NCBI GenBank assembly: GCA_016191115.1
Contig: JACPPG010000044.1
Span: 1-64,000, forward strand
DNA length: 64,000 nucleotides
Direction of reading: 5' to 3'
DNA from: Planctomycetia bacterium
Lineage (GTDB): Bacteria > Planctomycetota > Planctomycetia > Pirellulales > JACPPG01
The notes under the pieces were generated by a model. The model was not told where the DNA came from, ran no database searches, and saw only the letters and a program-made list of their open reading frames with translations. The position numbers and the translations under genes were made by a program. Positions 1-8,116 of the stretch are shown in pieces. Numbering within the stretch: position 1 is the first letter of the stretch; every line of letters starts with the position of its first letter.

Positions 1-131
1 TGATGACCATCTATCGCACCTTGAAACAACGCGGACTCGATCCGATCCAAACCATCACCCAAGCCCTGGCGACCTACCTCGCCACCGGCCAACTACCCGC
101 ACTCCCAGAAAAAACCACTCCACACGGCTAA
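1..131 (+). pseudogene. Transposase C-terminal tail (partial at window edge)
   Basis: The open frame runs in from the left edge and stops at TAA 129-131. Its last 42 codons read MTIYRTLKQRGLDPIQ... and end in LPALPEKTTPHG. This matches my memory of the C-terminus of planctomycete transposases, probably IS66-like; that is recall, not a search. Only the tail lies in the window, so it could be the end of an intact gene to the left. Its stop overlaps the stop of the convergent minus-strand gene. Confidence 0.5.
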
Positions 132-571
132 AGAGTTACGCAATTCTCAATTCCCGCGAATTCCCAGTGTTCTCCGACCTTGAAATCGGGAGCCTTCAGG
201 TCGCCCTTCCAGGAAGCTTTCCAATCCCAGCGGTCCTTGTCCTCTCGGCCAGATCGTCCGTCCATGTGAGCCGGTCGGACCCGATAGTGCGTTAAGTCGA
301 TCGACGGTGCAATGAGTCTGCCGTTGACATGCGTGACACGGTAGACGAGGGGTTCCTTCGCATCGTCACGTTCGTACCCAAAGCCGCGCACCGTAACGAC
401 TTCACCGAGTGGACGTCCCAAGTAGCCGATGATCTTGGCGCGGCCAGCGTGAAGGTCCGCGGCCCTTACCTGCGGCACCACATTTGGCTCGTCAGCAAAC
501 GCAGCGCCCGATTCGACGGTCGCCGAGAAGCATGCGCATGCGACCACTGCAACCATCAATTTGTATTCCAT
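128..571 (-). CDS. Hypothetical exported protein
   Basis: A protein of 147 residues when started at the ATG at 571. The preceding GGAGAGG about 11 nt upstream supports this start over a longer frame reaching 664. The N-terminus MEYKLMVAVVACACFSA followed by a small-residue stretch ending AFADEP looks like a Sec signal peptide. The mature part contains an HAGRAKIIGYLGRPLGEVVTVRG segment and a C-terminal WEFAGIENCVTL tail. I do not recognise the family. Its 3' end runs into the transposase tail on the opposite strand, so it borders a mobile-element junction. Confidence 0.6.
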   Translation of the reverse strand: MEYKLMVAVVACACFSATVESGAAFADEPNVVPQVRAADLHAGRAKIIGYLGRPLGEVVTVRGFGYERDDAKEPLVYRVTHVNGRLIAPSIDLTHYRVRPAHMDGRSGREDKDRWDWKASWKGDLKAPDFKVGEHWEFAGIENCVTL

Positions 572-602
572 TTTGACGACCTCTCCATGCTCAGAGGAAG
601 AA

Positions 603-657
603 CCGTGATCCCGAACTGGCACCAGCGGCGGCGGGGTTCGGGGTGTGTTTCGGCCAT
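603..657 (-). pseudogene. Truncated N-terminal copy of the RRRWFQF membrane protein
   Basis: Reading down from the ATG at 657, the minus strand encodes MAETHPEPRRRWCQFGIT. This closely parallels MADAEPKPRRRWFQFGLG, the start of the gene at 913-1296, and nucleotides 611-668 align with 1247-1306. After about 18 codons the similarity stops and the frame continues into unrelated sequence before the exported protein at 571. I read it as the remains of a paralogue, probably left by duplication and deletion. Confidence 0.45.
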
Positions 658-708
658 GGGTCATCTTAGCCGGTTATCCCTGCGCGCGGTGCGCAACAGC
701 TCGACGGA

Positions 709-900
709 CTACAAACGCACGATTCCCGTCCAAAGCAGGAACCAAGCAAGGGCGAACCAAGCCAACGGAAAAAGAAGCGCTCCAGCTAGGGCCCCAAGGA
801 TGCCAGCCTCGTACCATGGAGCTTCGGGATTGATCCTGGCGCGCACGATGCGAAGGATCACGGCGCCTGTCGCCACGGAAAAACAATGTCCATACGACAA
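709..900 (-). CDS. Small hydrophobic hypothetical protein
   Basis: A 63-residue frame starting at TTG 900, just 12 nt after the stop of the preceding minus-strand gene. The C-terminal two thirds (GILGALAGALLFPLAWFALAWFLLW) forms one long or two short membrane segments. No family is recognised. The support is the coherent hydrophobic pattern and the tight spacing with 913-1296; the start codon is uncertain. Confidence 0.35.
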   Translation of the reverse strand: MSYGHCFSVATGAVILRIVRARINPEAPWYEAGILGALAGALLFPLAWFALAWFLLWTGIVRL

Positions 901-912
901 CGACGCCGGCCA

Positions 913-1296
913 TTATTCACTAGCCTCGTCGAGAAACGTTGAGGTGATTGTTTTCGCCTCGGGGAACATTGCCTTTGCTTTTTGAATGTCGGATTCCTGG
1001 GCACTCGAAGGCCATACTACGAAGCAGACTGTTTCGTCACCCAGCCATCGTCTCCATCTCGGGATGCGTTCCGGCGGCGTTTCTATGGTCCATTGATGGA
1101 CACCATACGGTGGACAGTCCCTACGCGCTCGTACAGAGCCGCCGCGATCTTTGACGAAGGCATACATGGCTTTGCGGTCACGGATGAACTTCAGCTCCCA
1201 GCCAAGCCACACGGCCGCCAGCGTCAGGAGCACGAACATCGTCCCCAGCCCGAACTGGAACCAGCGGCGGCGGGGCTTGGGTTCTGCGTCGGCCAT
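913..1296 (-). CDS. Small membrane-anchored planctomycete protein
   Basis: 127 residues. The N-terminus MADAEPKPRRRWFQFGLG is followed by a single membrane span (TMFVLLTLAAVWLGWELK, about residues 19-37) and a soluble tail of about 90 residues. Planctomycete genomes carry many short proteins that start with an arginine-rich 'RRRWFQF' head and one membrane helix. Their function is not known to me. The tail (WRRWLGDETVCFVVW) shows no motif I can name. A truncated copy of its start lies at 603-657. Confidence 0.65.
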   Translation of the reverse strand: MADAEPKPRRRWFQFGLGTMFVLLTLAAVWLGWELKFIRDRKAMYAFVKDRGGSVRARRDCPPYGVHQWTIETPPERIPRWRRWLGDETVCFVVWPSSAQESDIQKAKAMFPEAKTITSTFLDEASE

Positions 1297-1363
1297 GGGG
1301 TGATTCTACCGCGCGGGGGGCTGCCAGTAGAACCGCGCGGTCAGGCCATTGGAATGGGGCGAG

Positions 1364-1670
1364 TCAACAGCCGATTCCCTCGCCGACGACGCCTACGAGC
1401 CACCAGAGAATAGCCGCGCCGACGGAAACCAACAGGGTTCGAAGGCTTCATCGGGAATGCCGCAAGGCCACCTGCCAATATTACGAGTATCACGTAGCCC
1501 AAAATGCGGTTTTCAGGCGTGCCATCCTGGTCCTGTCGCCACAATCGTGGAGCCAGCGTCGCGGCCTGGACTACGCCCAGGAGCAGGCCAACATCGAGCA
1601 GCATCAGCAACTTACGGGCCGTCCTAGGACCGCGGAGTGACTGTTGCGCCGCTCGAAGAAGGCTCACCAC
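1364..1670 (-). pseudogene. Hydrophobic membrane protein with an apparent frameshift
   Basis: In the upstream frame, residues LLMLLDVGLLLGVVQAATLA and ILGYVILVILAGGLAAFPM form two membrane helices. After KPSNPV (near 1435) that frame turns into an arginine run. The +1 frame continues hydrophobically as LLVSVGAAILWWLVGVVGEGIGC and then stops at 1364-1366. A one-base indel near 1434-1440 would restore a three-helix protein of roughly 100 residues. It is either a decayed gene or a sequencing error. The start is not certain. Confidence 0.4.
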
Positions 1671-1671
1671 G

Positions 1672-1790
1672 GAGTCACGGAGGCACGGAGAAGAATAGAG
1701 AAGCCACGAATTCGCGCGGATGATCGCGGATTATTCGGGAAGCTTCTTTGCGTCCGCGTTCATCAGCGTTCATCAGATCATAACCCGGTC
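1672..1790. repeat. Short-unit tandem repeat block (8- and 10-nt units)
   Basis: The stretch holds CACGGAGT CACGGAGG CACGGAGA (8-nt steps), then ATTCGCGCGGATGATCGCGGAT, then GCGTTCATCA twice (10-nt steps). It is intergenic and lies between two broken genes. It has the same style as the other short-unit arrays in the window but uses different units. Confidence 0.6.
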
Positions 1791-2043
1791 AGCTCGCTCG
1801 GCACGACGAGATGGTATTTCGCGACATAGAACCCGCCCTTGGACAGGCTGCGCTCGCCTTTGCCAAGATCAAGGCTTGAGGTGTCCACGAACCGCAGCCA
1901 TTGGTGATTGGCCTTCTCCGCCATGTAGAGGAATAACCGCTTGGCCTTGACTGACGTGCATGCCGTCAGCAGGTCGCGCACGAGATCGGGCCGCAGGCTG
2001 CCAAGCCCTTCCATCACCTGAAAGCATTCGGCGAGGTCGAAGT
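1778..2043 (-). pseudogene. Truncated AbiEi-family antitoxin (C-terminal part)
   Basis: From about 2041 down to the stop at 1778 the frame reads FDLAECFQVMEGLGSL, then DLLTACTSVKAKRLFLYMAEK, RFVDTSSLDLGKGERSL and GGFYVAKYHLVVP. This resembles the C-terminal segment of type IV toxin-antitoxin AbiEi-type antitoxins, in which a 'CTSVKVKRLFL...LDLGKGKR...KGG...YQITVP' pattern is usual (recall, not a search). The N-terminal DNA-binding part is absent. Upstream the frame is made of a palindromic repeat (2046-2195), which probably replaced it. No AbiEii toxin is nearby. Confidence 0.5.
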
Positions 2044-2045
2044 GA

Positions 2046-2197
2046 GCAGGGCAAGCCGTGCTGCCCCGCGCGAGAGCGGGCCATTCATTGGAGCTCGCGT
2101 GGCAGGTCGCACTGCTTCTGCGAAGCAGTGGCACACGCAAAACAACCCACTGCTGGTCCACCTCAACCCACTGCTTCTGACGAAACAGCGGCACGCA
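2046..2197. repeat. Dispersed two-hairpin element, degenerate copy
   Basis: Contains GCACTGCTTCTGCGAAGCAGTGGCACACG (about 2109-2137), a second CCACTGCTTCTGACG copy near 2156-2180, and a GGGCAAGCCGTGC arm near 2048-2060. These are the same arms found at 29.9, 33.1, 43.1, 44.8 and 49.4 kb. Here they are rearranged, and the block abuts the broken antitoxin gene. Confidence 0.6.
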
Positions 2198-2222
2198 CCA
2201 TAACGCAACCAGCGCGAGCCCG

Positions 2223-3497
2223 CTACGCGAACAATTCCTTGATCACGTGGCCGCTGTTGGCGATTTTCATGGGGCGGTTGTTCTTGCTCGTGAACGTGGT
2301 CTCGAGCGAGATGCCCAGGGCCTTGAGGACCGAGGCCATCAGGTCCTCGGACTTGTAGGGGTCGGTTGTCACTTCGGTGCCGTCGGCGTTGGTCGCTCCG
2401 ACGACGTTTCCCCCCTTGATGCCTGAGCCGCCTGCGACGACGCTCCAGGCGCTGGCGAAATGGTCGCGGCCGGCGGTGCCGTTGATGCGCGGCGTGCGGC
2501 CGAACTCGCCCATCCACAGGACGACGGTGTCTTGCAGGAGCCCGCGCTGATTCAAGTCCTCGACCAGCGCGCTCATGGCCTTGTCCAAGATCGGCAAGCT
2601 GCGTTCCAGCGCATTAAAGACGCCGTTGTGGTTGTCCCAGCCGCCGAAGTCGACCTCGACGAACGGCACGCCCTGCTCGACCAGCCGGCGGGCCATCAGG
2701 CAGCCGTTGGCGAAACCGCTATTGCCGTACCGCTCGCGAACCTCCTTCGGCTCGGTGTTGACCTTGAAGGCGCTCATCTGCTTGCTGGTCAATAGCGCGA
2801 GCGTCTTGTCGAGCACCTTCGAGTGGTCGATCGCCGCCTCGCCGCGGTTCTGGGCGATGAACGTCTTCTCGACCGACGCCAGCATGTGCATCCGCTGCGC
2901 GAGGCGGTCCTCCTTGAGCCAGGAGTTGGCGTTGCGCACCTCGCCGTTGGCGTCCACCACAAAGGGCGCGTACGTCATGCCCAGGAACCCGGGTCCGACG
3001 CTGCCGCCGCCGACCGAGACAAACGGCGGGATTTCGAGGTCGGCGGCCTGGCTCGCCAGCTCATGGCTGACGACGGCGCCGTAGCTGGGATGCTCGATGG
3101 TGGGGTTGGGCACGTAACCGGTGTGCATGTAGTACCGGCCGCGATTGTGGTCCGCCTCGCGCGTGCTCATCGAGCGGACGATCGCCAGGTGATTCATCTG
3201 CTTCGCCAATAGCGGCAGGTGCTCGCAGATCTGGCCGTCGCCGGTGGTGTCGATGGGCTTGAAGTTCCCGCCGGTCGGGGCGCCGGGCTTCATGTCCCAG
3301 ATGTCGATGGTGCTGGGGCCGCCCCCCATCCACAACAAGATGGCCGACTTGTGCCGCCGCTTCATCTCCTTGGCATTCGCAGCCAAGGCGTTCGTGAAGT
3401 TGATCGCCGGCAACGCCAGGGCCGAAGCGCCGGCCAGGTGCTCGAGAAAATGCCGCCGGGACATTCCCGAGGGCGTGCGGAAGAAGCGGTTCACCAT
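2223..3497 (-). CDS. DUF1501 domain-containing protein (Tat-exported)
   Basis: 424 residues. The start at 3497 (MVNRFFRTPSGM) is favoured because GGGGGAA lies 5 nt upstream. A twin-arginine signal SRRHFLEHLAG begins around residue 13. The body has the DUF1501 hallmarks: LLWMGGGPSTIDIWDMKPG near residue 55, VDFGGWDNHNGVF in the middle, and EFGRTPRINGTAGRDHF before the C-terminus. The fold is related to alkaline phosphatase/sulfatase-like proteins. It is usually encoded beside DUF1549/DUF1553 proteins in planctomycetes, as here (65 nt downstream of the neighbour's stop). The precise substrate is unknown. Confidence 0.9.
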   Translation of the reverse strand: MVNRFFRTPSGMSRRHFLEHLAGASALALPAINFTNALAANAKEMKRRHKSAILLWMGGGPSTIDIWDMKPGAPTGGNFKPIDTTGDGQICEHLPLLAKQMNHLAIVRSMSTREADHNRGRYYMHTGYVPNPTIEHPSYGAVVSHELASQAADLEIPPFVSVGGGSVGPGFLGMTYAPFVVDANGEVRNANSWLKEDRLAQRMHMLASVEKTFIAQNRGEAAIDHSKVLDKTLALLTSKQMSAFKVNTEPKEVRERYGNSGFANGCLMARRLVEQGVPFVEVDFGGWDNHNGVFNALERSLPILDKAMSALVEDLNQRGLLQDTVVLWMGEFGRTPRINGTAGRDHFASAWSVVAGGSGIKGGNVVGATNADGTEVTTDPYKSEDLMASVLKALGISLETTFTSKNNRPMKIANSGHVIKELFA

Positions 3498-3560
3498 GGT
3501 TCCCCCTTGGATCGTCACGGCCGGCAGTGGGCACGATTGGATGGCACGGCCGGCAATCGG

Positions 3561-5357
3561 TCAGTGATTCAAAATGAACTCGTTGCTGTTGAGCAATGCC
3601 CACCATACGTCCTGCAAGGCGGCCGCGGTGTCGCCGCCGCGCGCGGCCAGGATATCGTTAGCCATCTTCAGTTCAGGCCCCGAAGGCTTGCGGGCGAGCG
3701 CCGCCATGTACAAAAAGTCGATCTGCGCCGCGGCCTTCAAGTTGCTCGCCGCCACGCGGTGCAGGAAGCTGCCCGGCTCGGCCTTGGTGGCTTTCTGCAC
3801 CAGGTCGCCGTTCATCAGCATGAGCGTCTGCGGAATCGTGCCGTCGAAGGTGGTCGCGTCGTCCCCCTCGTCGGTGCCGAAGGCGATCGTGAACTGCCGC
3901 AGCCAATCGCCCTTGGTCTTTTCCTGCTCCTCGTAGCCCCCCTTGGTCTTGTCGGCCTCGGTGGCCACGAGAAGCGACTCGTACAATTCCTCGGCGCGCA
4001 TCTGCCGCAGATAGAAATGGCTAAAGAGCGGCTTCTCGCCCAGTGCCGGGTCGTCGCGCTTGTTCTTCGGGCCGACCTTGCTGGAGAGCGAATACGGCTC
4101 GGAGAGCGCGACCCAGCGGATCAGCCGTTTCAGGTCGTGCCCCGTGCCGGCGAACTCTTGGCCCAAGCGATCCAGTAGCTCGGGGTGCGACGGCGGGTTG
4201 TGCGGCCCGAGGTCGTCGATCGGCCTGGTGAAGCCGTGCCCCAGGAAGTGCGCCCACATGCGATTCACGATCGCCTTGCCCAGGTACTCGCTCTTCGTGA
4301 TCAGGCGGGCGAGCTCGGCGCGGCGGTTCACTTCGTCAGAGTAACCGCTGGCGTCGATCTTCGTGCCGTCGACGAAGGTGGGCCAGGCGGCGGCGATCGT
4401 GCCGTTGCGCAGCTCGTAGTAGATTTCGGCCTCTTTGGGGTTCTTGCGACTCTCGCCGGCGAAGTCCTCGTTCTCCAGCCGCGCGAACGCGATGTCGTTC
4501 CGCCCCTGGAAGGTGCGCAGCGCCTTCGTCTGACGAAAGAAGGCGTTCAGCTCCCAGAACTGATTCTGCTTCCACTCGTTGAACGGGTGGTTGTGGCACT
4601 GCGTGCACTGCACTTGCAGGCCGAGAAAGTAGCGGGCCGTTTTGGCCGTGGCCGTGGCGGCGTTCTCCTGCAGATTGTCGAGCAGGAAATTGACGGCGCC
4701 GTTGTATCCTTCCTCGCCCGGCTTGCTCGAGCCGGTCGCGCTCACGAGCTCGTAGACCATGGCGTCGTACGATTTGTTTTTCAGCAGCGAGCGCCGCAGC
4801 CACTGCTGCATCCCCTCGCGATTCACCAGCCGGCGGCGGTCGCGCTGCGCGGGCGGGCGGCCGATCAGGATATTGGTCCAGATCGTGGTCCAGTTGCGGG
4901 CGTACTCCTCGACGTAGCGGTCCGATTCGAGGAGGCGATCGACGAGCGCCTGCCGCTTCGACGTGGACTTTTCGGCGAGAAAGCCTTGCAGCTCCTCGAC
5001 GGTCGGCACGCGCCCCAGGATGTCGAGGAATACGCGGCGACACCATTCGCCGTCAGTAGCCGGCTGCGAGGGGGCGATGCCCGCGTCCTTCCATCCCTGG
5101 AGGATGGCGGCATTGATCAGGGACACGACCTCGGCGTCGGTCGTGGCACTTGCCGGGCGAGCGGATGGCGAGGGAGGAGGCGCATCGGCGGCCTCCCGTT
5201 TTTTCACGGCAGCGCCGGCTTTTTCGGCGGCGGCAACAGCGACGGTCGACAGCGCAACGGTCACGCCGAAGAGGAGTGGAAGAAATGCGACTCGCCATGA
5301 GGGAGCGAGCGACGCCCCGCGGTCGCGACAGATATAGAGAAGACCTGGCACAAGCAC
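3561..5357 (-). CDS. DUF1549/DUF1553 domain-containing exported protein
   Basis: 598 residues. The N-terminus has a hydrophobic stretch (VAFLPLLFGVTVALSTVAVAAA) consistent with a signal peptide. DUF1549 follows (WCRRVFLDILGRVPTVEEL, then LLESDRYVEEYARNWTTIW). A CTQCHNHPF motif near residue 250 is a c-type-haem-like CxxCH. The DUF1553 half includes KAIVNRMWAHFLGHGFTRP and DDLGPHNPPSHPELLDRL. This family is strongly expanded in planctomycetes and thought to act at the cell envelope, but its function is not established. It is co-directional with the downstream DUF1501 gene, and the pair is probably an operon. Confidence 0.9.
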   Translation of the reverse strand: MLVPGLLYICRDRGASLAPSWRVAFLPLLFGVTVALSTVAVAAAEKAGAAVKKREAADAPPPSPSARPASATTDAEVVSLINAAILQGWKDAGIAPSQPATDGEWCRRVFLDILGRVPTVEELQGFLAEKSTSKRQALVDRLLESDRYVEEYARNWTTIWTNILIGRPPAQRDRRRLVNREGMQQWLRRSLLKNKSYDAMVYELVSATGSSKPGEEGYNGAVNFLLDNLQENAATATAKTARYFLGLQVQCTQCHNHPFNEWKQNQFWELNAFFRQTKALRTFQGRNDIAFARLENEDFAGESRKNPKEAEIYYELRNGTIAAAWPTFVDGTKIDASGYSDEVNRRAELARLITKSEYLGKAIVNRMWAHFLGHGFTRPIDDLGPHNPPSHPELLDRLGQEFAGTGHDLKRLIRWVALSEPYSLSSKVGPKNKRDDPALGEKPLFSHFYLRQMRAEELYESLLVATEADKTKGGYEEQEKTKGDWLRQFTIAFGTDEGDDATTFDGTIPQTLMLMNGDLVQKATKAEPGSFLHRVAASNLKAAAQIDFLYMAALARKPSGPELKMANDILAARGGDTAAALQDVWWALLNSNEFILNH

Positions 5358-5511
5358 GATTCTACGCCGGGCAAGCGACTTCGTCAGTTCTCCGGGCGCG
5401 ATCCACCGAGCAATCGATTCGGCCCGAACCTCCCGTCGGCGTCATTGGATGTGCAGGCTTTTTTTGGATTGCTGCGGCTTAGGCGGCCAGCGCTCCCAAA
5501 TCGAAACGAGC

Positions 5512-5559
5512 GAAAGTGTATCATTTTGCAACACATGTTGTGAAACGATACACACTTTC
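5512..5559. repeat. Long near-perfect palindrome
   Basis: GAAAGTGTATCATTTTGCAAC at the left and GTTGTGAAACGATACACACTTTC at the right fold into a hairpin of about 20 bp with ACATGT at the centre. It is intergenic, downstream of the ABC transporter gene and upstream of the DUF1549 gene. It has no T-run, so it is not a classical terminator. Confidence 0.75.
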
Positions 5560-5569
5560 CCGCAACGGT

Positions 5570-5614
5570 CGAGTCGAGAACCCCTGTCCCAGTTGGCACC
5601 TGATTCTCGACTCG
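5570..5614. repeat. Palindrome with CCTGTCCC/GGCACC core
   Basis: Perfect 11-bp arms CGAGTCGAGAA (5570-5580) and TTCTCGACTCG (5604-5614) enclose CCCCTGTCCCAGTTGGCACC. The core shares the CTGTCCC and GGCACC words of the repeat family at 13.3, 41.2, 51.5 and 52.8 kb. A further inverted pair, AAAAAGCTGG/CCAGCTTTTT, follows at about 5662-5716. Confidence 0.65.
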
Positions 5615-5865
5615 TTTCTCAGTCGGGCTCTTCGGTCGGTACCTCGCATACCGCGCGAAAAAGCTGGCCGTTCGGCATGAAACGCCGCTCTGCATCGGCG
5701 TTGTTCCAGCTTTTTCTCCCGACTGCCGTTGCGTCCTGTAGCCTCTTCTCTTACCGGCCCCGTGCTGATATATCCCTGCTCCGAGCCTCTTCGATAACTT
5801 GCCAAAGCCTCTTTCCGCCCGGTGCGATTCCCTTTTCAGGCAAAGGGCGTGCCAAAAGCAGATAG

Positions 5866-5937
5866 TGGTCAGTAGGGGAGGCAGTTTGCCGATCGCTTCC
5901 TGACCTCTGACCCCTGGCCACCGACCACTGCTTTACG
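5866..5937. repeat. Inverted heptamer-type block (GGTCAGT / ACCGACCACTG)
   Basis: Left arm ATAGTGGTCAGTAGGGG and right arm CCTGGCCACCGACCACTGC flank a short core. It sits directly against the 3' end of the ABC transporter gene and belongs with the CACTGAC-type arrays at 24.7, 40.1, 40.5 and 51.0 kb. Confidence 0.55.
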
Positions 5938-7930
5938 CTGTTTCCTTGAACTGCACGCTGTACAGCCGGCTGTAGAGCTCCGACCGGCCCAAGAGCTCGT
6001 CGTGGGTGCCCACGTCCAGGATCCGCCCCGCCTGCATGACCACGATTCGGTCGGCCAGGGCCAGGGTCGCCGTCCGGTGGGTGATGATCACGGTCGTCCG
6101 GCCGCGGACGAACTGCTCGAGGACCTTGTGGATCAGTTGCTCGCTCTCCAGGTCGATCTGGCTGGTGGCCTCGTCCAGGATCAGCAGGCTCGGGTTGCGG
6201 AGGATCGCCCGCGCCAGTGCGATCCGCTGCCGCTGCCCCCCCGAAAGCATGCTCCCGCGCGGGCCAACGACCGTTTCGTAACCCCGCTCCAGCTTCGTTT
6301 CGATGAACCGGTGGGCGTGGGCTTGCTGGGCCGCGTCGATCACTTGCTGCCGCGTGGCCCATAGCGACCCGTAGCGGATATTGTTGTAGACAGTGTCGTC
6401 GAAAAGCAGGGTCTCCTGGGTGACCAGGCCGAGCTGCCCGCGAAGGTCCGATAGCCGCACGTCGCGCAAGTCGATGCCGTCGAGCCGCACGGTGCCGGCG
6501 ACCGGGTCGTAGAACCGCGCGATCAGGCTCGATAGCGTCGTCTTGCCGCAACCGTTCGGGCCGACGATGGCGATCGTCTCGCCGAAGGCGATCCGCAAGT
6601 CGATGTCGACCAGCACCGGCTGCGTCGGTTGATAGTGAAAGTTCACGTGGTCGAACACTAACTCGCGGTGGTGCCGCGCGAGGGCCACCGGCTGCGGCGG
6701 ATCGACGATCGTCGGCTGCCGGTCGATCAACTGATAGACCCGGTCCGCCGCGGCGCTCGCGCGCTGCAGCCGGCTGAAGACCTCCGACAGCTTGCGGGCC
6801 GGGTCGCTGGCGCCGGCCAGGAAGCCAAAGAACAAGATCAAAGGCTCGATCGTCAGCGGCCGGTCGCTCATGCGGATGCCAAACAAGTGCGTCTGCTGAT
6901 TGATGCCCAGGTACGCCCCCGCCAATAGCGCCACGCAAATCGTGGCGATGCCCAGCATCTCGACCAGCGGGCGGGTGAGGGAATCGTAGCGGGCGATCTT
7001 CATCGACTTCTGGTAGTAGGCCTTGCTGTTGTGATGGAAGCGGCGCCGCTCGTGCCGCTCCATGGTGAAGGCCTTCACGACCTTGATGCCTTGCAGCGTC
7101 TCGTCGAGGGTGTTGTAGATCTGCGACATCTCTTCCATCGCCCGGCGGTTGGCGCGCTTGAGCGACTTGGAGAGCGCGTTGATCGAGACGGCGGCCAGGG
7201 GGGCCAACAGCATCGACAACACCAACAACTGCCAACTGATCCAGGCGGCCCCGGCCAGGCAGGCGAACATCTTCAAGGGCTCGCGGATGAACTTGCCGAA
7301 CAGCTCCTTCATGCCGTGCGACAGGCACTCCATGTCGTACGTGAAGCGGCTCATCAGGTCGCTCGAACCCTCGGCCGTGAAGTGCGCCATGTCCATCCGC
7401 AGCGTCTGCCGGTAGAACGTCTTGGTAAGATTGAAGGACGCTAACTGCACCATGCGGGCGACCAGCAGGGCATTGATGATCAGGAACACGCACTTGAGCA
7501 CGGTCATGCCCACCAGCGCGGCGGCCACGATCAACACCGTCTGGAAGGCGTCGCGGGGCATGTAAGGCTCGACGACGTGTTCCTTCGTCCAGCGGCTGCG
7601 CGCCAGCCCCCGCTCTTCGTAGCCCAACTGCGTGAGCGTCTTCTGCCGCTGCTTTTCGAGCGCCGCCTGATCGGCGTCAGGCTCGACCAGTTGCACGTCG
7701 ATGTCGGTCAATTCGCCGCGCAGCTTGGCAACGGCCGTCTCGGAGCGGTCGATGGCATTATCAGACCACTCGTGCAACGACTTCCCTTCGAGCGCCACGG
7801 CGACAAAGGGATACAAAGCGCCGACGTTGCCGCCCCACAGCACGGCGACAGCCAGCGCGCAAATGACCGAGGCGGCGAACGTCCCCCGGTAGCGAAGCGA
7901 AAGCCGCATAGCGCGGCCAAAATTGTTCAT
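5933..7930 (-). CDS. ABC exporter, fused membrane and ATPase domains (MsbA-like)
   Basis: 665 residues from the ATG at 7930 (MNNFGRAMRLSLRYRG). The longer open frame upstream is leader DNA that is duplicated elsewhere. The N-terminal half is an ABC exporter membrane domain with six predicted helices and an unusually long loop (about residues 45-130) between the first two. The C-terminal half is the ATPase: GPNGCGKTT Walker A (about residue 455), LSGGQRQR signature (about 560), LLILDEAT Walker B (about 580), and TVIITHR H-loop. Such proteins export lipids, peptides or drugs as dimers; the substrate cannot be read from sequence. A promoter lies about 100 nt upstream. Confidence 0.9.
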   Translation of the reverse strand: MNNFGRAMRLSLRYRGTFAASVICALAVAVLWGGNVGALYPFVAVALEGKSLHEWSDNAIDRSETAVAKLRGELTDIDVQLVEPDADQAALEKQRQKTLTQLGYEERGLARSRWTKEHVVEPYMPRDAFQTVLIVAAALVGMTVLKCVFLIINALLVARMVQLASFNLTKTFYRQTLRMDMAHFTAEGSSDLMSRFTYDMECLSHGMKELFGKFIREPLKMFACLAGAAWISWQLLVLSMLLAPLAAVSINALSKSLKRANRRAMEEMSQIYNTLDETLQGIKVVKAFTMERHERRRFHHNSKAYYQKSMKIARYDSLTRPLVEMLGIATICVALLAGAYLGINQQTHLFGIRMSDRPLTIEPLILFFGFLAGASDPARKLSEVFSRLQRASAAADRVYQLIDRQPTIVDPPQPVALARHHRELVFDHVNFHYQPTQPVLVDIDLRIAFGETIAIVGPNGCGKTTLSSLIARFYDPVAGTVRLDGIDLRDVRLSDLRGQLGLVTQETLLFDDTVYNNIRYGSLWATRQQVIDAAQQAHAHRFIETKLERGYETVVGPRGSMLSGGQRQRIALARAILRNPSLLILDEATSQIDLESEQLIHKVLEQFVRGRTTVIITHRTATLALADRIVVMQAGRILDVGTHDELLGRSELYSRLYSVQFKETA

Positions 7931-8094
7931 CCGTGAACCATCCCGGTGCGTTAGGCGAGGAGCCGCCGGCGCACGCGGCGAAAACCAGCCGCCTGCGCTA
8001 GCACTCCCCCTGGCAATCCAAGCCGCACCTTGTAGCACAATAGCCCGATGCGTCCAAGGTCGCACAGCGATGCGCGCGTGCTAGCATCGCCACT
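7928..8094. repeat. Leader/promoter segment, copy 1 of a duplicated flank
   Basis: From the exporter start codon upstream to GTGCTAGCAT, this segment aligns with 8646-8802. Shared words include CATCCGTGAACCATCC, TATCCAAGCCGCACCTTGTAGCA-type sequence and CCAAGGTCGCAC. It lies before the exporter gene. Confidence 0.75.
8029..8057 (-). promoter_or_regulatory. Sigma-70-type promoter of the ABC exporter
   Basis: On the minus strand TTGGAC (8057-8052), 17 nt, then TACAAG (8034-8029). The same -35/-10 pair with the same spacing is conserved in the diverged duplicate at 8744-8772 while flanking bases differ, which supports function. Confidence 0.6.
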
Positions 8095-8116
8095 GATCTA
8101 CGATTCCGGCCTGTCG

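Noticed and set aside
4185..5300. Long plus-strand open frame antisense to the DUF1549/DUF1553 gene
   Set aside because: Arg/Gly/Leu-rich, no motif; explained by high G+C third positions of the real gene on the other strand.
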